Assembly: GCA_943735955.1 (NCBI GenBank)
Contig: OX030958.1
Coordinates: forward strand, 3,211,531-3,275,530
Reading direction: 5' to 3'
DNA: 64,000 nucleotides
Source: Piscicola geometra
Lineage: Eukaryota; Annelida; Clitellata; Hirudinida; Piscicolidae
Shown: positions 22,674 through 33,788 of the stretch, piece after piece
Numbering within the stretch: position 1 is the first letter of the stretch
How the letters are laid out: each line of letters opens with the position of its first letter
Notes under the pieces: model-generated
What the model saw: only the letters and a program-made list of their open reading frames with translations
Database searches by the model: none
What the model was told of the DNA's origin: nothing
Position numbers and translations under genes: made by a program

Positions 22674-22953
22674 TAATCAATCATATAGATTTCTATAGTG
22701 CTCTTTCCTCAAATTCAAGAGCGCTCGTAAATAAATTTGTTAAACAGATATGTCTTCAGATCCTTACGAAAGGTAAATAATGGTTTAGAAGTAGTTAAAT
22801 AAGGAGATAATCAATCAATAAATCAAATAGATTTCTAAAGTGCTCTTTCCTCAAATTCAAGAGCGCTCGTAAATAAATTTTTTAAACAGATATGTCTTCA
22901 GATCCTTACGAAAGGTAAATAATGATTTAGAAGTAGTTAAATAAGGAGATAAT
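22674..22953 (-). repeat. 142-bp direct duplication of a LINE 3' end
   Basis: 22674-22811 is repeated at 22816-22953 with few changes (offset 142 bp). On the - strand each copy encodes the LINE C-terminus SLFTFRKDLKTYLF, then KFIYERS and a stop. The right-hand copy is continuous with the LINE at 22857-24010. The left-hand copy is an extra tail. Confidence 0.85.
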
Positions 22954-24010
22954 GAGTTCCAAATATATGGACCTGCATAATGGTAAGAACGTTTAGCAAA
23001 AGTTATTAATGGAACGGATGAAATAATGATTTTGAATGGATGATCTTAAATTACTTCTATGAGGGTGAGATATAAATGATTTGAGGTATATTGGGGATAC
23101 TGGGGAGTTTTTTTATTTTAAACATAAAAACACAGATTTTAAATATAATCCTAAATTTAATGGGGAGCCAATGTAATAAGATGAGAGAGGGTGTAATGCT
23201 GTGATAAATAGGAGTACGGATAACGACTCTAGCTGCATAATTAAATACTTTATTTAATGGTTTTAAAGTAGTTTCAGGTAAATTATAATAGAGTGAGTTA
23301 CAATAGTCAATTCGAGATAAAACAAGTGCAGAGACTAACATCTTTAAAGAAGGGTCATCTAAGTAAGGTAATAGTTGTCTAATACGTCTGAGATGAAAAT
23401 AGTAAGATTTAGTGACTGATAGAATTTGGTTTGATAAGGTTAGTTTTGAGTCAAAAATGAATCCTAAGCTACGACTATGATTAGATGGAACAATAGTTTG
23501 AGTGGAAAAATTACATGGACCATTAATTAGTTTACCATTTTTATCAAAAAATTTAAGTTCAAATTTTATAGGATTCAATTTTAATGACATTGAGCTAGAC
23601 CAGTTTTCAATAGATAATAGACATGAAAATATAATTGACATAACAGTATTATAAGATGATATATCGAAGCTGACATATAACTGCGAATCGTGAGCATTGG
23701 ATAGGGAGTTGAGAGAATGAGAGGAAATGATAGAAGATAATTCAGAGACGTATAGAATAAAGAAAAAAAACCAAGAATAGAACCTTGAGGAACACCATAT
23801 GAGTAAGTAGATGGGGTAGAGGTACAGTGATTTAAAGAAACATAAACTATTAGATAAATATGACTTAATACATAAAAACGAAGAATCATTAATATTGAAC
23901 TTATTTTTTAGTAATAGTAGTAATAACGAGTGGTCTACAGTATCAAAAGTATATGTTTTAAATGTTTTGAAACGAATAATTTCCAACCTCAACTTTTTTG
24001 GATTCAACAA
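22857..24010 (-). mobile_element. LINE fragment, CR1/L2-type reverse transcriptase (decayed)
   Basis: On the - strand: DTVDHSLLLLLLKNKF (the FDTVDHSLLL motif), then in a shifted frame YGVPQGSILG, then SNAHDSQLYVSF (a degraded YADDSQLY active site), LGFIFDSKLTLS, YYFHLRRIRQLLPYL, and WNSLSPYLTTS followed by FRKDLKTYLF and a stop at 22857. The motif order is that of CR1/L2/Crack-type ORF2 proteins. The catalytic YADD is mutated and frameshifts separate the blocks, so it is dead. It is 5'-truncated, as is usual for LINEs. Confidence 0.85.
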
Positions 24011-25175
24011 GGTTTAAAACAGGAACTTTTTTCATATAAAAAATGCAAACAAATAAGCTTAAAGGGGTTAACAAAAACAAAAGGTATTTGCTTGAAAGCA
24101 TGCTATCTTTTTAAAGTTGTAGGATTTCTTAATAAATATTGATTTATACTATAAATTTTATAGAAGCAAAACAAACATCGGTGGTCTACCTAAACAATGA
24201 GTTTAACTACATATCACAGTTGATCCTATATTGATCATTTATAGTTGAGTACTAGCTTAACAATACATTTGGTTAGCAAGCCATACAGAGTTCATTTTGT
24301 TTGTGGTGAATTGATCGATAATGGTTTGCAGATTCCGATTATTTTAAATTTAACAAATATTTTATCTGCTTCAAAATTAATTACATTTAGACACTTTCAA
24401 AAATTTGCATTTTCGCGCACTTTTGGTTTGACGTTTCACACGTCAGTTGTAGGTTGGTGATAAAAAGCAAGATGTGGAAGTGCGAAATGCAGCGGGTGAA
24501 CCACAAAAAAAATTGCAAAAATAAATAAAAAAAAGATTAAAACTATAGAATATATTAATTAAAATTCATAGATTATGTTAAGGTATGAGTTTTTCTGGTC
24601 TATTGTGGTGTGGGTGTAGTCTTAGTTATTTTGAAACACAGTGTATCGGGTGTGAATTGATTAGGTTAGTTTAAAGGCTTGTTTCATGTGCTGTGATGAC
24701 TGTTAAGATGTCTCATTGATTATATATTTTTTTTATGAGATCGTTCAAACGTTCTATTAGGTCAGTTATAATTGTTTTCTAAATTTGGGAAGCCAGCGAT
24801 TGAAGCCATTCAGCTTAAATTGTGGTTTGTGAACAAAAATGTTCAGTGGTTTTGTCGTGCTGCGGAAAAAGAGGCCTCCTGGTCCCTTATCTGCGCCCCC
24901 TTGGTGAGGATGATGATGTTTTCTAAATAGGCTGGGTGTTTCTAAGTTATTAGGTGTAAGATATTCAGTTATGAAAGTTGCTTATTTTCCCGTTTTTAAT
25001 CCGCTATTGCTGATTATTGGGCGTCCCAGTGCGATTGAATGGTTGTGCGCATGTGACAATTAAAATTTAAAAATCCGTGCAACTACAGACTATAGTAGCA
25101 ACCATAATCGGCTTATGCTAATGAGCAAAAGTGACGTTTTACAGTAAAATTATAGAAAAGTCTTAAAAATTTAAA
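24011..25175. other. AT-rich DNA, no gene seen
   Basis: Short open frames at 23930-24142 and 24245-24460 lack coding character. A GC-richer patch at about 24860-24910 may belong to an unidentified repeat. Confidence 0.5.
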
Positions 25176-25440
25176 TTATAGGTTATAGGGGAAATGCACA
25201 CCAAAGAAACGCCCTGTATGTGGTAAATGCACATTTGATTTTGCACATGTATTCTTAAAATGCGATTTTTCTGAAAACCCCAACCCTAACCCTAACTCTA
25301 ACCTTAACCCTTACCCTAACCCTAACCTTAACCCTAAATTAACGTTTTTTCTGTAAAAAAAGAAGAAATGTGCAAAATCAAATGTGCATTTACCACATGC
25401 AGCGCGATTTCTTTGGTTTGCAGTTAACCTACAACCTAAA
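25176..25440. mobile_element. Foldback element with a telomere-like core
   Basis: The arms 25176-25255 and 25368-25440 are inverted copies sharing aggttrtagg near the outer ends, then ccaaagaaa, then tgtggtaaatgcacatttga and ttttgcacat. Between the arms lies a run of CCCTAA-type repeats. No target duplication is certain. It looks like a MITE that has picked up, or amplified, a short tandem core. Confidence 0.65.
25283..25337. repeat. Interstitial telomere-like (CCCTAA)n, about nine units
   Basis: AACCCTAACCCTAACTCTAA and further degenerate units, the complement of TTAGGG. It is internal to the foldback element, so it is not a chromosome end. Confidence 0.9.
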
Positions 25441-25915
25441 TTATGCGTTATTCTATCTAAATAAAAAAGCAAGTGCATGAAAAACAACGTTATAATCTTT
25501 TAAATGAAGATTTAATCAATAAATTATATATTAAGTAAGCTTTCAAATAAAAGGATTTTAACGAAAAATCCCTTGAATCTATGAACGTTAAAAAGCTTTA
25601 ATTTTCTGGCTGCAGCTTGATATACGTACTTATTCATTTCTTAATTAGCCTAATTAAAGAAATTACGTATAATCAATCATTATATTTTTCTTAAGTTGGA
25701 TAAATATTAAGTGAGAAGCTAGAAAACTCGAGGCAAAGCTTTAAATTTACTTATTCGGTAATCAAAAAAGGTAGTTTTTACTTAAGAAAGTTATTTAAAA
25801 AGTATAAGTTATACTCAAAAAAATTCTGTAAAAATTTGATTATACAAAATAGATCTTAAAGCGTACATGCCATAGATATCGTTCGTCCGTCGAGTCGACG
25901 AGGATCACTTTAAAG
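25441..25915. other. AT-rich DNA and LINE 3' flank
   Basis: No gene. 25860-25915 is the 3' untranslated end of the - strand LINE at 25916 (tccgtcgagtcgacgaggat). Confidence 0.5.
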
Positions 25916-26665
25916 TCATTCGGAGGGTGTTGTGACTGGCTCTCTGTGTGTGCGCAGATGGCTGATGAGGCCGATCCTGGCACGGAAGGTTCGGGAACAT
26001 GAGGGACATGGGATGAGTGGGACGTCTCCAAGAGAGTTGACAGTGCGGGCTTTTCGGACTTGCTTCTTCTTTTCTGCGGCGTTGATCCTGTTTGCCTCAC
26101 AGGTCATGGCACCTTTGTGAATGGAAGAGCGCTAGGTGGAACGATTCGTTGCAGCTTGTTCCCAAGTTTCTACGTTGGTGGAAAACGCTTTTGGTGAGAC
26201 TTTCAGAGTGTCTTTAAAGCGTTTCTTTTGCCCACCCTGAGACCGCTGTGCATGCAGAAGTTCACCATAGAAGAGTCTTTTTGGCAGTCTCTCGTCTTGC
26301 ATTCGGACTACGTGTCCTGCCCAGCGAAGCTGAGATTGCATTAGCAGAGTGAAGATGCTGGGAAGACCTACTATGGACAGTACCAGTGTGTCTGGAGTTT
26401 TGTCTTGCCATTTTATGCCGAGGATTTTCCTGAGGCTTGTTGTATGAAAGTGGTTCAACTTCCTAGCATGGCGTTGATATACAGTCCACGTTTCATATGC
26501 ATATAGCAGTGTTGGGAGCACCACAACCCTGTATATTTTCAGCTTTGTCTTGATGGTGATGCCTCTTCTGTTCCAGACGTTGGAGTACAGCCTGCCAAAG
26601 GTGGAACTGGCTCTAGCAATCCTGATATTCACCTCGTCATCGATAGTGATACTTTGGGATAGTAG
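25916..26665 (-). mobile_element. LINE fragment: ORF2 C-terminus with a C2H2 finger
   Basis: On the - strand from about 26665: SITIDDEVNIRIARASSTFG, then VVLPTLLYAYETWTVY, LNHFHTTSLRKILGIKW, and LRWAGHVVRMQDERLPKRLF. After a single TAG (near 26135) the same frame continues with MTCEANRINAAEKKK and a finger CPSCSRTFRARIGLISHLRT, ending at TGA (25916-25918). The ETWT and RWAGHVVRM blocks and a terminal C2H2 finger are familiar from the C-termini of animal LINE ORF2 proteins. Clade not assigned. It is 5'-truncated with one stop, a fairly young copy. Confidence 0.85.
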
Positions 26666-27124
26666 TAGAAATTATTCCTAATAAAAAAGTTAAATGCTGT
26701 TTAAAATGTATTTAAAAAATTAAACATATTTTTCCATATTTAAAATGTATAAAAACTATTTATAAAATATATAATAAGTTTTTGAACATTTTAGTGCTTT
26801 TTCATCTATGCAATTGTCTTCTGCCAATTATTTTTTCTCTTGCAATTTATTAACTAATTGTTAGCTATTTTGTACAATTAATTGTTTAAAAAAATATTAT
26901 TATATATTAATAATAATAACTCATAATGCCTTATCAATGGACGGTTCCAGGTTGCAGTAATGAAAAAAAAAGTTTTTTCATAGGTATTTCATTAGCAATA
27001 AAATACGACAATGCTTGTATCATTGTCTAAGTAGCTTTTTATTTTATTTTTAAACTTATTGAATATTAATTTATGCCACAATTTCACCCAATCAATCAAT
27101 TTATCTATTACATAAGTTTTTTCC
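26666..27124. other. AT-rich DNA, no gene seen
   Basis: No feature recognised apart from short AT runs. Confidence 0.5.
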
Positions 27125-27540
27125 TCACATATTTCTTATTAGTCCTATTATTTGGTTAGCTTTATTTACTTGCTTTTGGATGTGAATATCGAATTTCAAA
27201 TTCTTGTCTATAATTACACCAAGGTCTTTTTCATACTCTATACTCTCTAAAACTACCTCACCCCCTTCATATTCCTTCATTGAATAAACTCTTTCTTCCT
27301 TTTTATTTCTGTATATTTGCAATAGTTTACATTTATGTGGATGAAGTCTGAGGTCCCATTGCAGACTCCATTTCACTACTTTGTTTATATCTTCTTGTAG
27401 CTTTGTTTGGTCCTCTTTTTCATTAATTTTTATATATATTTGACAATCATCAGCGTACATAAATATATTTGAATTCACTCTCTCTGGCAGATCGTTGATA
27501 AATAAAACAAATAATTATGGACCCAAGACTAATCCTCCCC
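27125..27540 (-). mobile_element. LINE reverse-transcriptase fragment with YADD
   Basis: On the - strand: LFYLINDLPERVNSNIFMYA, with the DD of the YADD active site following, then KWSLQWDLRLHPHKCKLLQI, EKDLGVIIDKNLKFDIHIQK and ANQIIGLIR. These are reverse-transcriptase motifs of a CR1/Jockey-like LINE: ...INDLP, F.YADD..., W...L..N..KC, and DLGV..D..L.F..HI. The YADD is intact, but both ends are missing. A different family from those at 22857 and 25916. Confidence 0.85.
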
Positions 27541-28189
27541 TACTTAAAAAACATTTTTAAAATTCTGTTTTTAGACGAGTATTTAAGTAAGCAATATAAA
27601 GTTTTATTTTAGACAGTTATAACCATAACTATACGTACTCACAATGTATTAATATGTAAAAATTTTGTTTTATGCCATGTTTGACGATTATGTTCACATC
27701 AAAACAAGAGTTTAAAAATGTTTTTATTGAAAAAAAGGCAAGGGTCCACATTAAGGCGGACCCCAGGACCCCCCCAGGATCGCTGCCCATGTCAATTACC
27801 CCCCCTTTGTCTAAAATACTAGTCTAATTATCCATTACCATTAGTACTTGTAACGAAGTCAACCGTCCTCCAATAAAACCAGTGTCTTTTGCTAATTGAA
27901 TAATTTAAATTCATGTTTTTCTATTCTTTTTCTTAATAATTTTTCTATTAGTTTGCTAATCTTTGGTAACTTGGGGTTGCTAACTATAGTTGCACGGATA
28001 GATTTAGCATAGAATAATACTACTTAGTGTCAGTTTCCCGCTTCCCATAATCTGAAAAACTATTCAATTATTTAAAAAATATTAATTCAATTCTTTTGCT
28101 TTAAAATATTTATTTAATTTATAATACATACATGGGTATATTTTAATTTTTTTAAATTGAACATTTAATTATGAAGACACAAAGTCTGT
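27541..28189. other. AT-rich DNA with a MITE remnant
   Basis: No gene. 27738-27796 carries the second copy of the MITE seen at 723-855. Confidence 0.5.
27738..27796. mobile_element. Partial copy of the 723-855 MITE
   Basis: ggtccacattaaggcggacc, then ccaggaccccccc and gatcgctgcccatg, match the right part of the MITE. Only one end is present. Confidence 0.6.
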
Positions 28190-28197
28190 GTTCGAAT
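28190..28197. repeat. Left 8-bp target duplication, outer hAT
   Basis: GTTCGAAT, identical to 31174-31181 at the other end of the element. Confidence 0.9.
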
Positions 28198-29211
28198 TAG
28201 AGGTTTGACCGGGTACCCGATGTGACTGGGTACCCACGGGATTCCCGCGGGAACGGGAATGAAAATTAATTTCGGGACGGGAAAAGTCGAGAACCGGGAA
28301 TATGTTTTCGGGACGGGAATCAACATTCAAATTGGGAACGGGAAAAGACGGGAACGGGAATCAACTTTCAAATCGGGAACGAGAAAAATGGGAATAACAG
28401 TTATTGGGATTGGATTCTTTCACAATGATTTTTCAACAAACTTCTAAGTATGGAAATCTATATTTCATCGATACTCCGTACTTAAAATAAGTATTCAATG
28501 CAATAGAAATGTATAATTGCATTGCCAATGTTAAAATCTCCAACATTACATTTGAAGTTGTTGTGGTGAGTCCAAATATTAGGGAGATTAGAACAAATGT
28601 GTGATGATGAAAACTTGTCAGGTGAAATCAAAATGGTCAGTTTTATTATTTTTATTTTATAAATTAATAATTTGAATGATTAATTTCCAAATGATTGCTC
28701 AGTTGATCATTTTGACAAAAGAAAAGATGCCCATTGATCTTATTCATATGGCAGCATGTCTGTTGCATCCCCAGTATGAAAGAATATTAGGAAATAGGTT
28801 TGGGATAGAAAAAAATAAATTCCAAAACTTTCATTAGAGAAAATTTAATTCTATTTTGTACAGCCAGACCAAGCTGCAGTGCCGTTGAGAGAAAAAACAA
28901 ATGATGGTTATTTAGACCTATTATGTTTGTTTTTATCACGTAAAAATTATCATAAAATTATTATACTATCAAATTATACGAATGATTTTATATTTGCAGT
29001 TGTGGAAAATAAGAATGTTGTCAAAAAACATATTTCTAACATTATTGAAAAATTAATAATAATGAACGAAGAAAAAAATTCAGAAGAGGATGAATTGTAC
29101 AAATATTCATAATTACGTCCGACCAAAATGGAAGATTACAAAGATTTTTAATTTATTAGAGTAAAATGAAGAATTTTCCAATACTACAGGAAGTAGCCAA
29201 AATTTTGTTAG

Positions 29212-29219
29212 GTATACAT
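29212..29219. repeat. Left 8-bp target duplication, inner hAT
   Basis: GTATACAT, identical to 30761-30768. Removing the inner element and one copy restores the reading frame of the outer element across the junction. Confidence 0.92.
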
Positions 29220-30760
29220 TAGAGGTCGGACATGGACGATTTTTCATTTCCGGTCCCGTCCCGTTCCCGAAATTTGTTTTCCCGTCCCGTCCCGATCCCG
29301 ATGGGACATCAGAATTTTGATTCCCGTCAGTCCCGTTCCCGAAATTTTTTTTTCCGTCCCGTCCCGTTCCCGATGGGACATCAAAATTTTGATTCCCGTC
29401 CCGTCCCGTTCCCGAAATTTTTTTCCCGTCCCGACCCGTTCCCGAAAGCTTTTTGTTTTTTTATTCATTTTCGCTGCCGTTTTTACTGGTCCCAAACTTG
29501 CTAGTTCTAACATTTCTTTAAATTTATTATTTGAAAGTCAGAGAATATTTCTTTAAATAAAATAAAAAAAACACGATTTATATTTCAAATATTTATTGAA
29601 ATGAAAGTATTGAAGTTAGTCATTGTTTTTGAGTAAATCAATCAAATCTTCGTTGCTTTTCACACGGGTTAAACCGTTAAGAGTTTCAGCTCTCAAATGA
29701 GATGATTTTGGGTCTGAAGTTAAACGACCACATATTGAAAAATTCCGTTCACAACGAATATAACTTGCAGATATAATAAACAAATTTTTGGCTACTTCTT
29801 GTAGTATTTTAAAATTGCTCATTTTCTTCCAATAAAATAAAACATCTTTATAATTTAAAATTTTTTGGGACGTAATTGTGAATATTTGTACAATTCATCC
29901 TCTTCTGAATTTTTTTCTTCGTTCATTATTATTAATTCTTCAATAATGTTAGAAATATGTTTTTTGACAACATTCTTATTTTGCACAACTGCAAATATAA
30001 AATCATTCGTATAATTTGATAGTATAATAATTTTATTATAATTTTTACGTTATAAAAACAAACATAATAGGTCTAAATAATCATCATTTGTTATTTTTCT
30101 CAACGGTACTGCAGCTTGGTCTGGCTATACAAAATAGAATTAAATTTTCTCCAATGAAAGTCTTGGTATTTATTTCTTTTCTATCCCAAACTTTTTTCCT
30201 ATTATTCTTTCATACTGGGGATGCAACAGACATGCTGTCCTATGAATAAGATCAGTGGCATCTTTTCTTTTGTCGAAATGATCAACTGAGCAATCATTTG
30301 GAAATTAATCATTCAAATTCAAAGTATTAATTTATAAAATTAAAATAATATAACTGACCATTTTGATTTCATTTGACAAGTTTTCATCATCACCTATTTG
30401 TTCTAATCTTCCTAATCTTTGGACTCATCATAACAACTTCAAATGTAGTGTTGGAGATTTCGTCATTGGCAATGGTGGCTTCGTTATACATTTATATTGC
30501 ATTTAATACTTATTTTAAGTACGGAGTATCGATGAAATAAAGATTTCCATACTTAGAAGTTTGCTGAAAAATCATTGTTAAAGAATCCAATCCCAATAAC
30601 TGTTATTCCCGTTTTCCCGTTCCCGATTTAAAAATTGATTCCCGTTCCCGTCTTTTCCCGTTTCCGTTCCCGTCCCGAAAACCTATTCCCGGTTCCCGAC
30701 TTTTCCCGTCCCGAAATTAATTTTCATTCCCGTTCCCGCGGGTACCCGGTCCGACCTCTA
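29220..30760 (-). mobile_element. Inner hAT element nested in opposite orientation
   Basis: A second copy of the same family, 1,541 bp, inserted in reverse. It begins TAGAGGTCGGACATGG and ends GGTCCGACCTCTA. The transposase 3' part reads on the - strand: ILQEVAKNLFIISASYIRCE at 29822-29616, and upstream the same HMA..LHPQYE and LCLFL blocks, with stops. The insertion interrupts the dimerisation domain of the outer copy. It is flanked by GTATACAT duplications. Confidence 0.88.
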
Positions 30761-30768
30761 GTATACAT
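30761..30768. repeat. Right 8-bp target duplication, inner hAT
   Basis: GTATACAT, pairs with 29212-29219. Confidence 0.92.
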
Positions 30769-31173
30769 GCAAGTTCTATTCCCTGTGAACGGAATTTTTC
30801 AATATGTGGTCGTTTAACTTCAGACCCATAATCATCTCATTTGAGAGCTGAAACTCTTAACGGTTTAACCCGTGTGAAAAGCAATAAAGACTTGATTGAA
30901 TTACTCAAAAACAATGACTAACTTCAATACTTTCATTTCAATAAATACTTTAAATTAAAATCGTTTTAAAAAAATTTTATTAAAAGAAATATTCTCTGAC
31001 TTTCAAATAATAAATTTTAAAAAGTGTTAGAACTAGCAAGTTTGGGACCAGTGAAAACGGCAGTGAAAATGAATAAAAAACAAAAAAGTTTCGGGAACGG
31101 GAATAAAAATTCTGAGGTCCCATCGGGAACGAGACGGGACTGGGAATGAAAAATCTTCCATGTCCGACCTCCA

Positions 31174-31181
31174 GTTCGAAT
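31174..31181. repeat. Right 8-bp target duplication, outer hAT
   Basis: GTTCGAAT, pairs with 28190-28197. Confidence 0.9.
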
Positions 31182-31754
31182 CTGGATTAGCCCATATGTG
31201 TTTGTCTAGGACCCTTTGTGTTTTTTTAATGCGCGTCTGATTATTGAGTTTGTTTATTTCTAAAACCACCTTTAAAAATCTTCAGTGTTACTTTTATTTG
31301 TAAGAAACTAATTGAAATATCAGCAAAGGAAAATCTTTAACGTTCAAAAAAGTGATAAAGATTCAAAAACATTACAAAATTAATAGAATAAATATTTTTA
31401 AATTTAGCATTTCCAGTTTTAAATATCTAGTAAATCATCGTATGTTAATTTTTCAACAGCAAGAATATAATGGCTTTACGAAATATTTTTACATAAATCA
31501 ATAATATTAATAATTGGGAAAAACAAATATTTAAATTGACAACTTTAAGAATACAAATACAAAATACAAAATTAAATAAAACGTATTCTATTACAAAGGA
31601 AACTTTCAAAACGAAGACGCACCAATAGCATTGAAGTTAAATAAGTCCATCCACCAACCTCCCTTCTCAAAAACTAACCCCTCATCCCGACCCCAAAAAC
31701 AACCACTCTCACACCCTTCCCCCCTCTCTACCAACACAACCACTCCGCACCACG
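31182..31754. other. 3' flank of the USP44/49-like gene
   Basis: No other gene. On the - strand an AATAAA at 31298-31293 lies about 460 bp past the stop codon and could end the transcript. Confidence 0.4.
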
Positions 31755-33013
31755 TCACCATATGGTGGTCTTGCTCCTCTTGAACGAGTGCACCCTCTGC
31801 CCTGCCCCAACCACGTCCCTGAAGCGAGCTATCAATCCAGTGCCCCTCTTCTCTCCCCTCCTCCCCACCACCACATCCACCGCCCCACTCTTCAACTCAC
31901 CCCCCTCCTTCTCATTGCTACCCTCAGCTTCAACTCTTTCCGACCCACCCTTTCCACCCGGGGTCCCTCTCTTCCTTGTGCGAACCTCGTTTGAAAGACT
32001 GGTGCTCTCTAGTTCTTTAGCGCCTTGGCCGTTGGCAGTATCGTTTTTGGGTCTCTTCACTTTTCCATTTGCTTTTTTATTCACAGCACCGCCATTAAGA
32101 ACTCCATTTTCAGGTTTCTTCTTCTCAGCTAGCCCTCCACCATTCAGACTGCCCTGCATGCCACTACCAACAATTCTTCCAAGATCATCATCATCATCGC
32201 TTCTCTTTTCTCTGCGCCTACTCTTGCTGTCGACTGACTTTCTTTTAAGTTCACTTTTAACTTCTCCATTCAATTCTTTCTTGCCAGTGCCATTCTCAAT
32301 GCACGAGGAGTTTGCTCTAGCATTAGTTTTCGAGGATGGTGTGCCACGCTTGGATGATTTAGGATTGGATGATTTAGGATTGGATGATTTAGGATTGGAT
32401 GATTTAGGATTAGATGATTTAGGATTTGGCGATTTAGGATTTGGTGATTTAGGATTTGGCGATTTAGGATTTGGTGATTTAGGATTTGGTGATTTAGAAT
32501 TTGGTGATTTAGGATTTGGTGATTTAGGATTTGTTGATTTAGGATTAGATGGTTTAGGATTTGGTGATTTAGTAGTGGATAGACGAATTTTATGGCTAGG
32601 TGCCAACGATACATTGGTGGATGATTGAGGGACGGAAAGCTTACTGGATGAGACAGAAAGATTATGATTATTACGATTTTGATGATGATTAGAAATATTC
32701 TTATTTTTTAAACTTCCTCGCAAACTCGGCGACTTTGACACTTGAGAAACCTTCCCAGAACCCATCGAAGAATTCACCGACACTGCCGAACTAGGCGAGT
32801 GAAACACACCACTAGGCATGCCTGAATTAGTATCACTACAGGGCTGGTAGGAAAGAGATGTACTGGATGCAGCTGTTGTGGTCGTGGGAGGGGAAGTGAG
32901 CGGGCCATGGGCGGATGAGTGTCGGGTGTAGACGAGGATGTAGGCTTGAGTTTGGTGCACCTCGGAGGCGGCCACCCTCTGCATCTTGGCGTCGTTGCAA
33001 TGCAGCCACGAGT
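31755..33013 (-). CDS. USP44/USP49-like: USP44/49-like deubiquitinase, last exon: end of catalytic domain and long tail
   Basis: Acceptor ccccaacaag; starts in phase 1 completing an aspartate, giving SNDADSWLHCNDAK at the junction. It contains the last catalytic-domain motifs: WLHCNDAK (third box, Asn/Asp) and QTQAYILVYTR (C-terminal strand). These end at about residue 40 of the exon. The remaining 380 residues are disordered and basic: Ser/Thr-rich, then about 16 tandem SPNPK/SSNPK pentapeptides, then Lys/Arg-rich runs, ending HSFKRSKTTIW. The human relatives have only a short tail. The pentapeptide array and basic clusters suggest a nuclear or nucleic-acid contact, by inference only. Confidence 0.85.
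32351..32574 (-). repeat. 15-bp in-frame coding repeat (SPNPK)n
   Basis: Unit on + GATTTAGGATTTGGT or GATTTAGGATTGGAT; on - it encodes P-N-P-K-S. About 15 units. Synonymous and Ser/Pro variants alternate in blocks. Confidence 0.9.
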
Positions 33014-33200
33014 CTTGTTGGGGTGGGTAAGGAGGGGTGGAGTGCATGTTCGCCAATGTTTCGAATCCATTTGTACCAAACAATCACCCAACCTACCAGC
33101 CCAGGAACCATTCAACCCATCAAACCACTTCACCAACCAAATCCTACACCCAACGATCACCCTCCCCCTCCCCACCAACAAAACCAACCAACCAACCAAC

Positions 33201-33388
33201 CAGCGTCGTTACTCCAGCAATAGGAGGTATAGTGGCCTGATCCAAAGCCCCTGCCATGATGCACCACAACAGCTGAGAGCTTGTAGAGACGGCATGGTGA
33301 GAAGTGGTTGCAATACGGTGCTAAGTTGAGGAGGGGTGGAAAGGTTACATTAACCATGATCTTGCCCCTGCTGTTCTTGCCACTCCAC
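33201..33388 (-). CDS. USP44/USP49-like: USP44/49-like exon: catalytic histidine box
   Basis: Acceptor cacacgcatag, donor G/GTTGGT. Reads [20 protein letters not shown], then LAPYC, then [19 protein letters not shown] and TSYCW. The H of [10 protein letters not shown] is the catalytic histidine, and the VVHHG.G.GSGHYT signature matches USP44 and USP49 best. Joined to the previous exon it gives LKRFM-WSG, the usual LKRF(R)WSG. Confidence 0.92.
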
Positions 33389-33541
33389 CTATGCGTGTGT
33401 GTTTTTTTGTGTTTATTTATGTGTGTGTGTTGCTGCGTGTGTGATGCTGTAAGTGTGTGTGTAAATGAGTGTGTGTGATGCTGTTAGTGTGTGTGTGAGT
33501 GTTTGTTGCTGTGTGTACGTGTGCGTGGTACAAACACCGAC

Positions 33542-33641
33542 ATGAATCTCTTGAGATGCAGTCTCAGCACCGAGGGCAGCTTGCTGATACGGAAACACTT
33601 CTCCACTTCGCTGTACACCCTCTCGCCACCCCCTTCGTTGC
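33542..33641 (-). CDS. USP44/USP49-like: USP44/49-like exon: LRLHLKRF motif
   Basis: Acceptor catcatcaaag, donor AT/GTCGGT. Reads NEGGGERVYSEVEKCFRISK, then LPSVLRLHLKRF. The first two bases complete the second cysteine of the zinc-binding CEQC pair begun in the previous exon. Confidence 0.9.
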
Positions 33642-33788
33642 CTTTGATGATGATGATGGTGGTGGTGGTGATGATGATGGTGGTGGTGGTGATGATGATG
33701 GTGATGGTAATCATGATGCTTTTGATGATGGTGGTAATGATGACGATGATGATAATCAGTGGGAACTCTGAATGGATGGAGTGCTGAC
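33642..33788. repeat. Intron filled with CAT/ACC microsatellite
   Basis: A 147-bp intron, mostly ATG/GGT triplets on +. In gene sense CATCATCATC runs directly into the CAAAG acceptor and forms its upstream tract. Confidence 0.9.

Larger units (their letters stand above)
28198..31173 (+). mobile_element. Outer hAT element, split by a second copy
   Basis: Begins TAGAGGTTTGACCGGGTACC and ends CATGTCCGACCTCCA, with GTTCGAAT on both sides. Without the nested insertion it is 1,427 bp. In + orientation it keeps the 3' part of a hAT transposase: HMAACLLHPQYERILGN, then DLLCLFLSRKNYHKII, then (after removing the insertion) ILQEVAKILLGIHASSIPCE and RNFSICGRLTSDP, the dimerisation core. The 5' part with the DNA-binding and catalytic regions is absent, so it is an internally deleted, non-autonomous copy. 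Both ends carry many GGGAACGGG/GGGACGGG motifs, probably subterminal transposase sites. Confidence 0.85.

Noticed and set aside
25283..25337. A chromosome end
   Set aside because: Short, degenerate and enclosed by inverted arms with unique DNA on both sides.
31762..32628. A 288-residue + strand protein with GLDDL repeats
   Set aside because: It is the antisense of the USP tail exon; the 15-bp repeat keeps both strands open.
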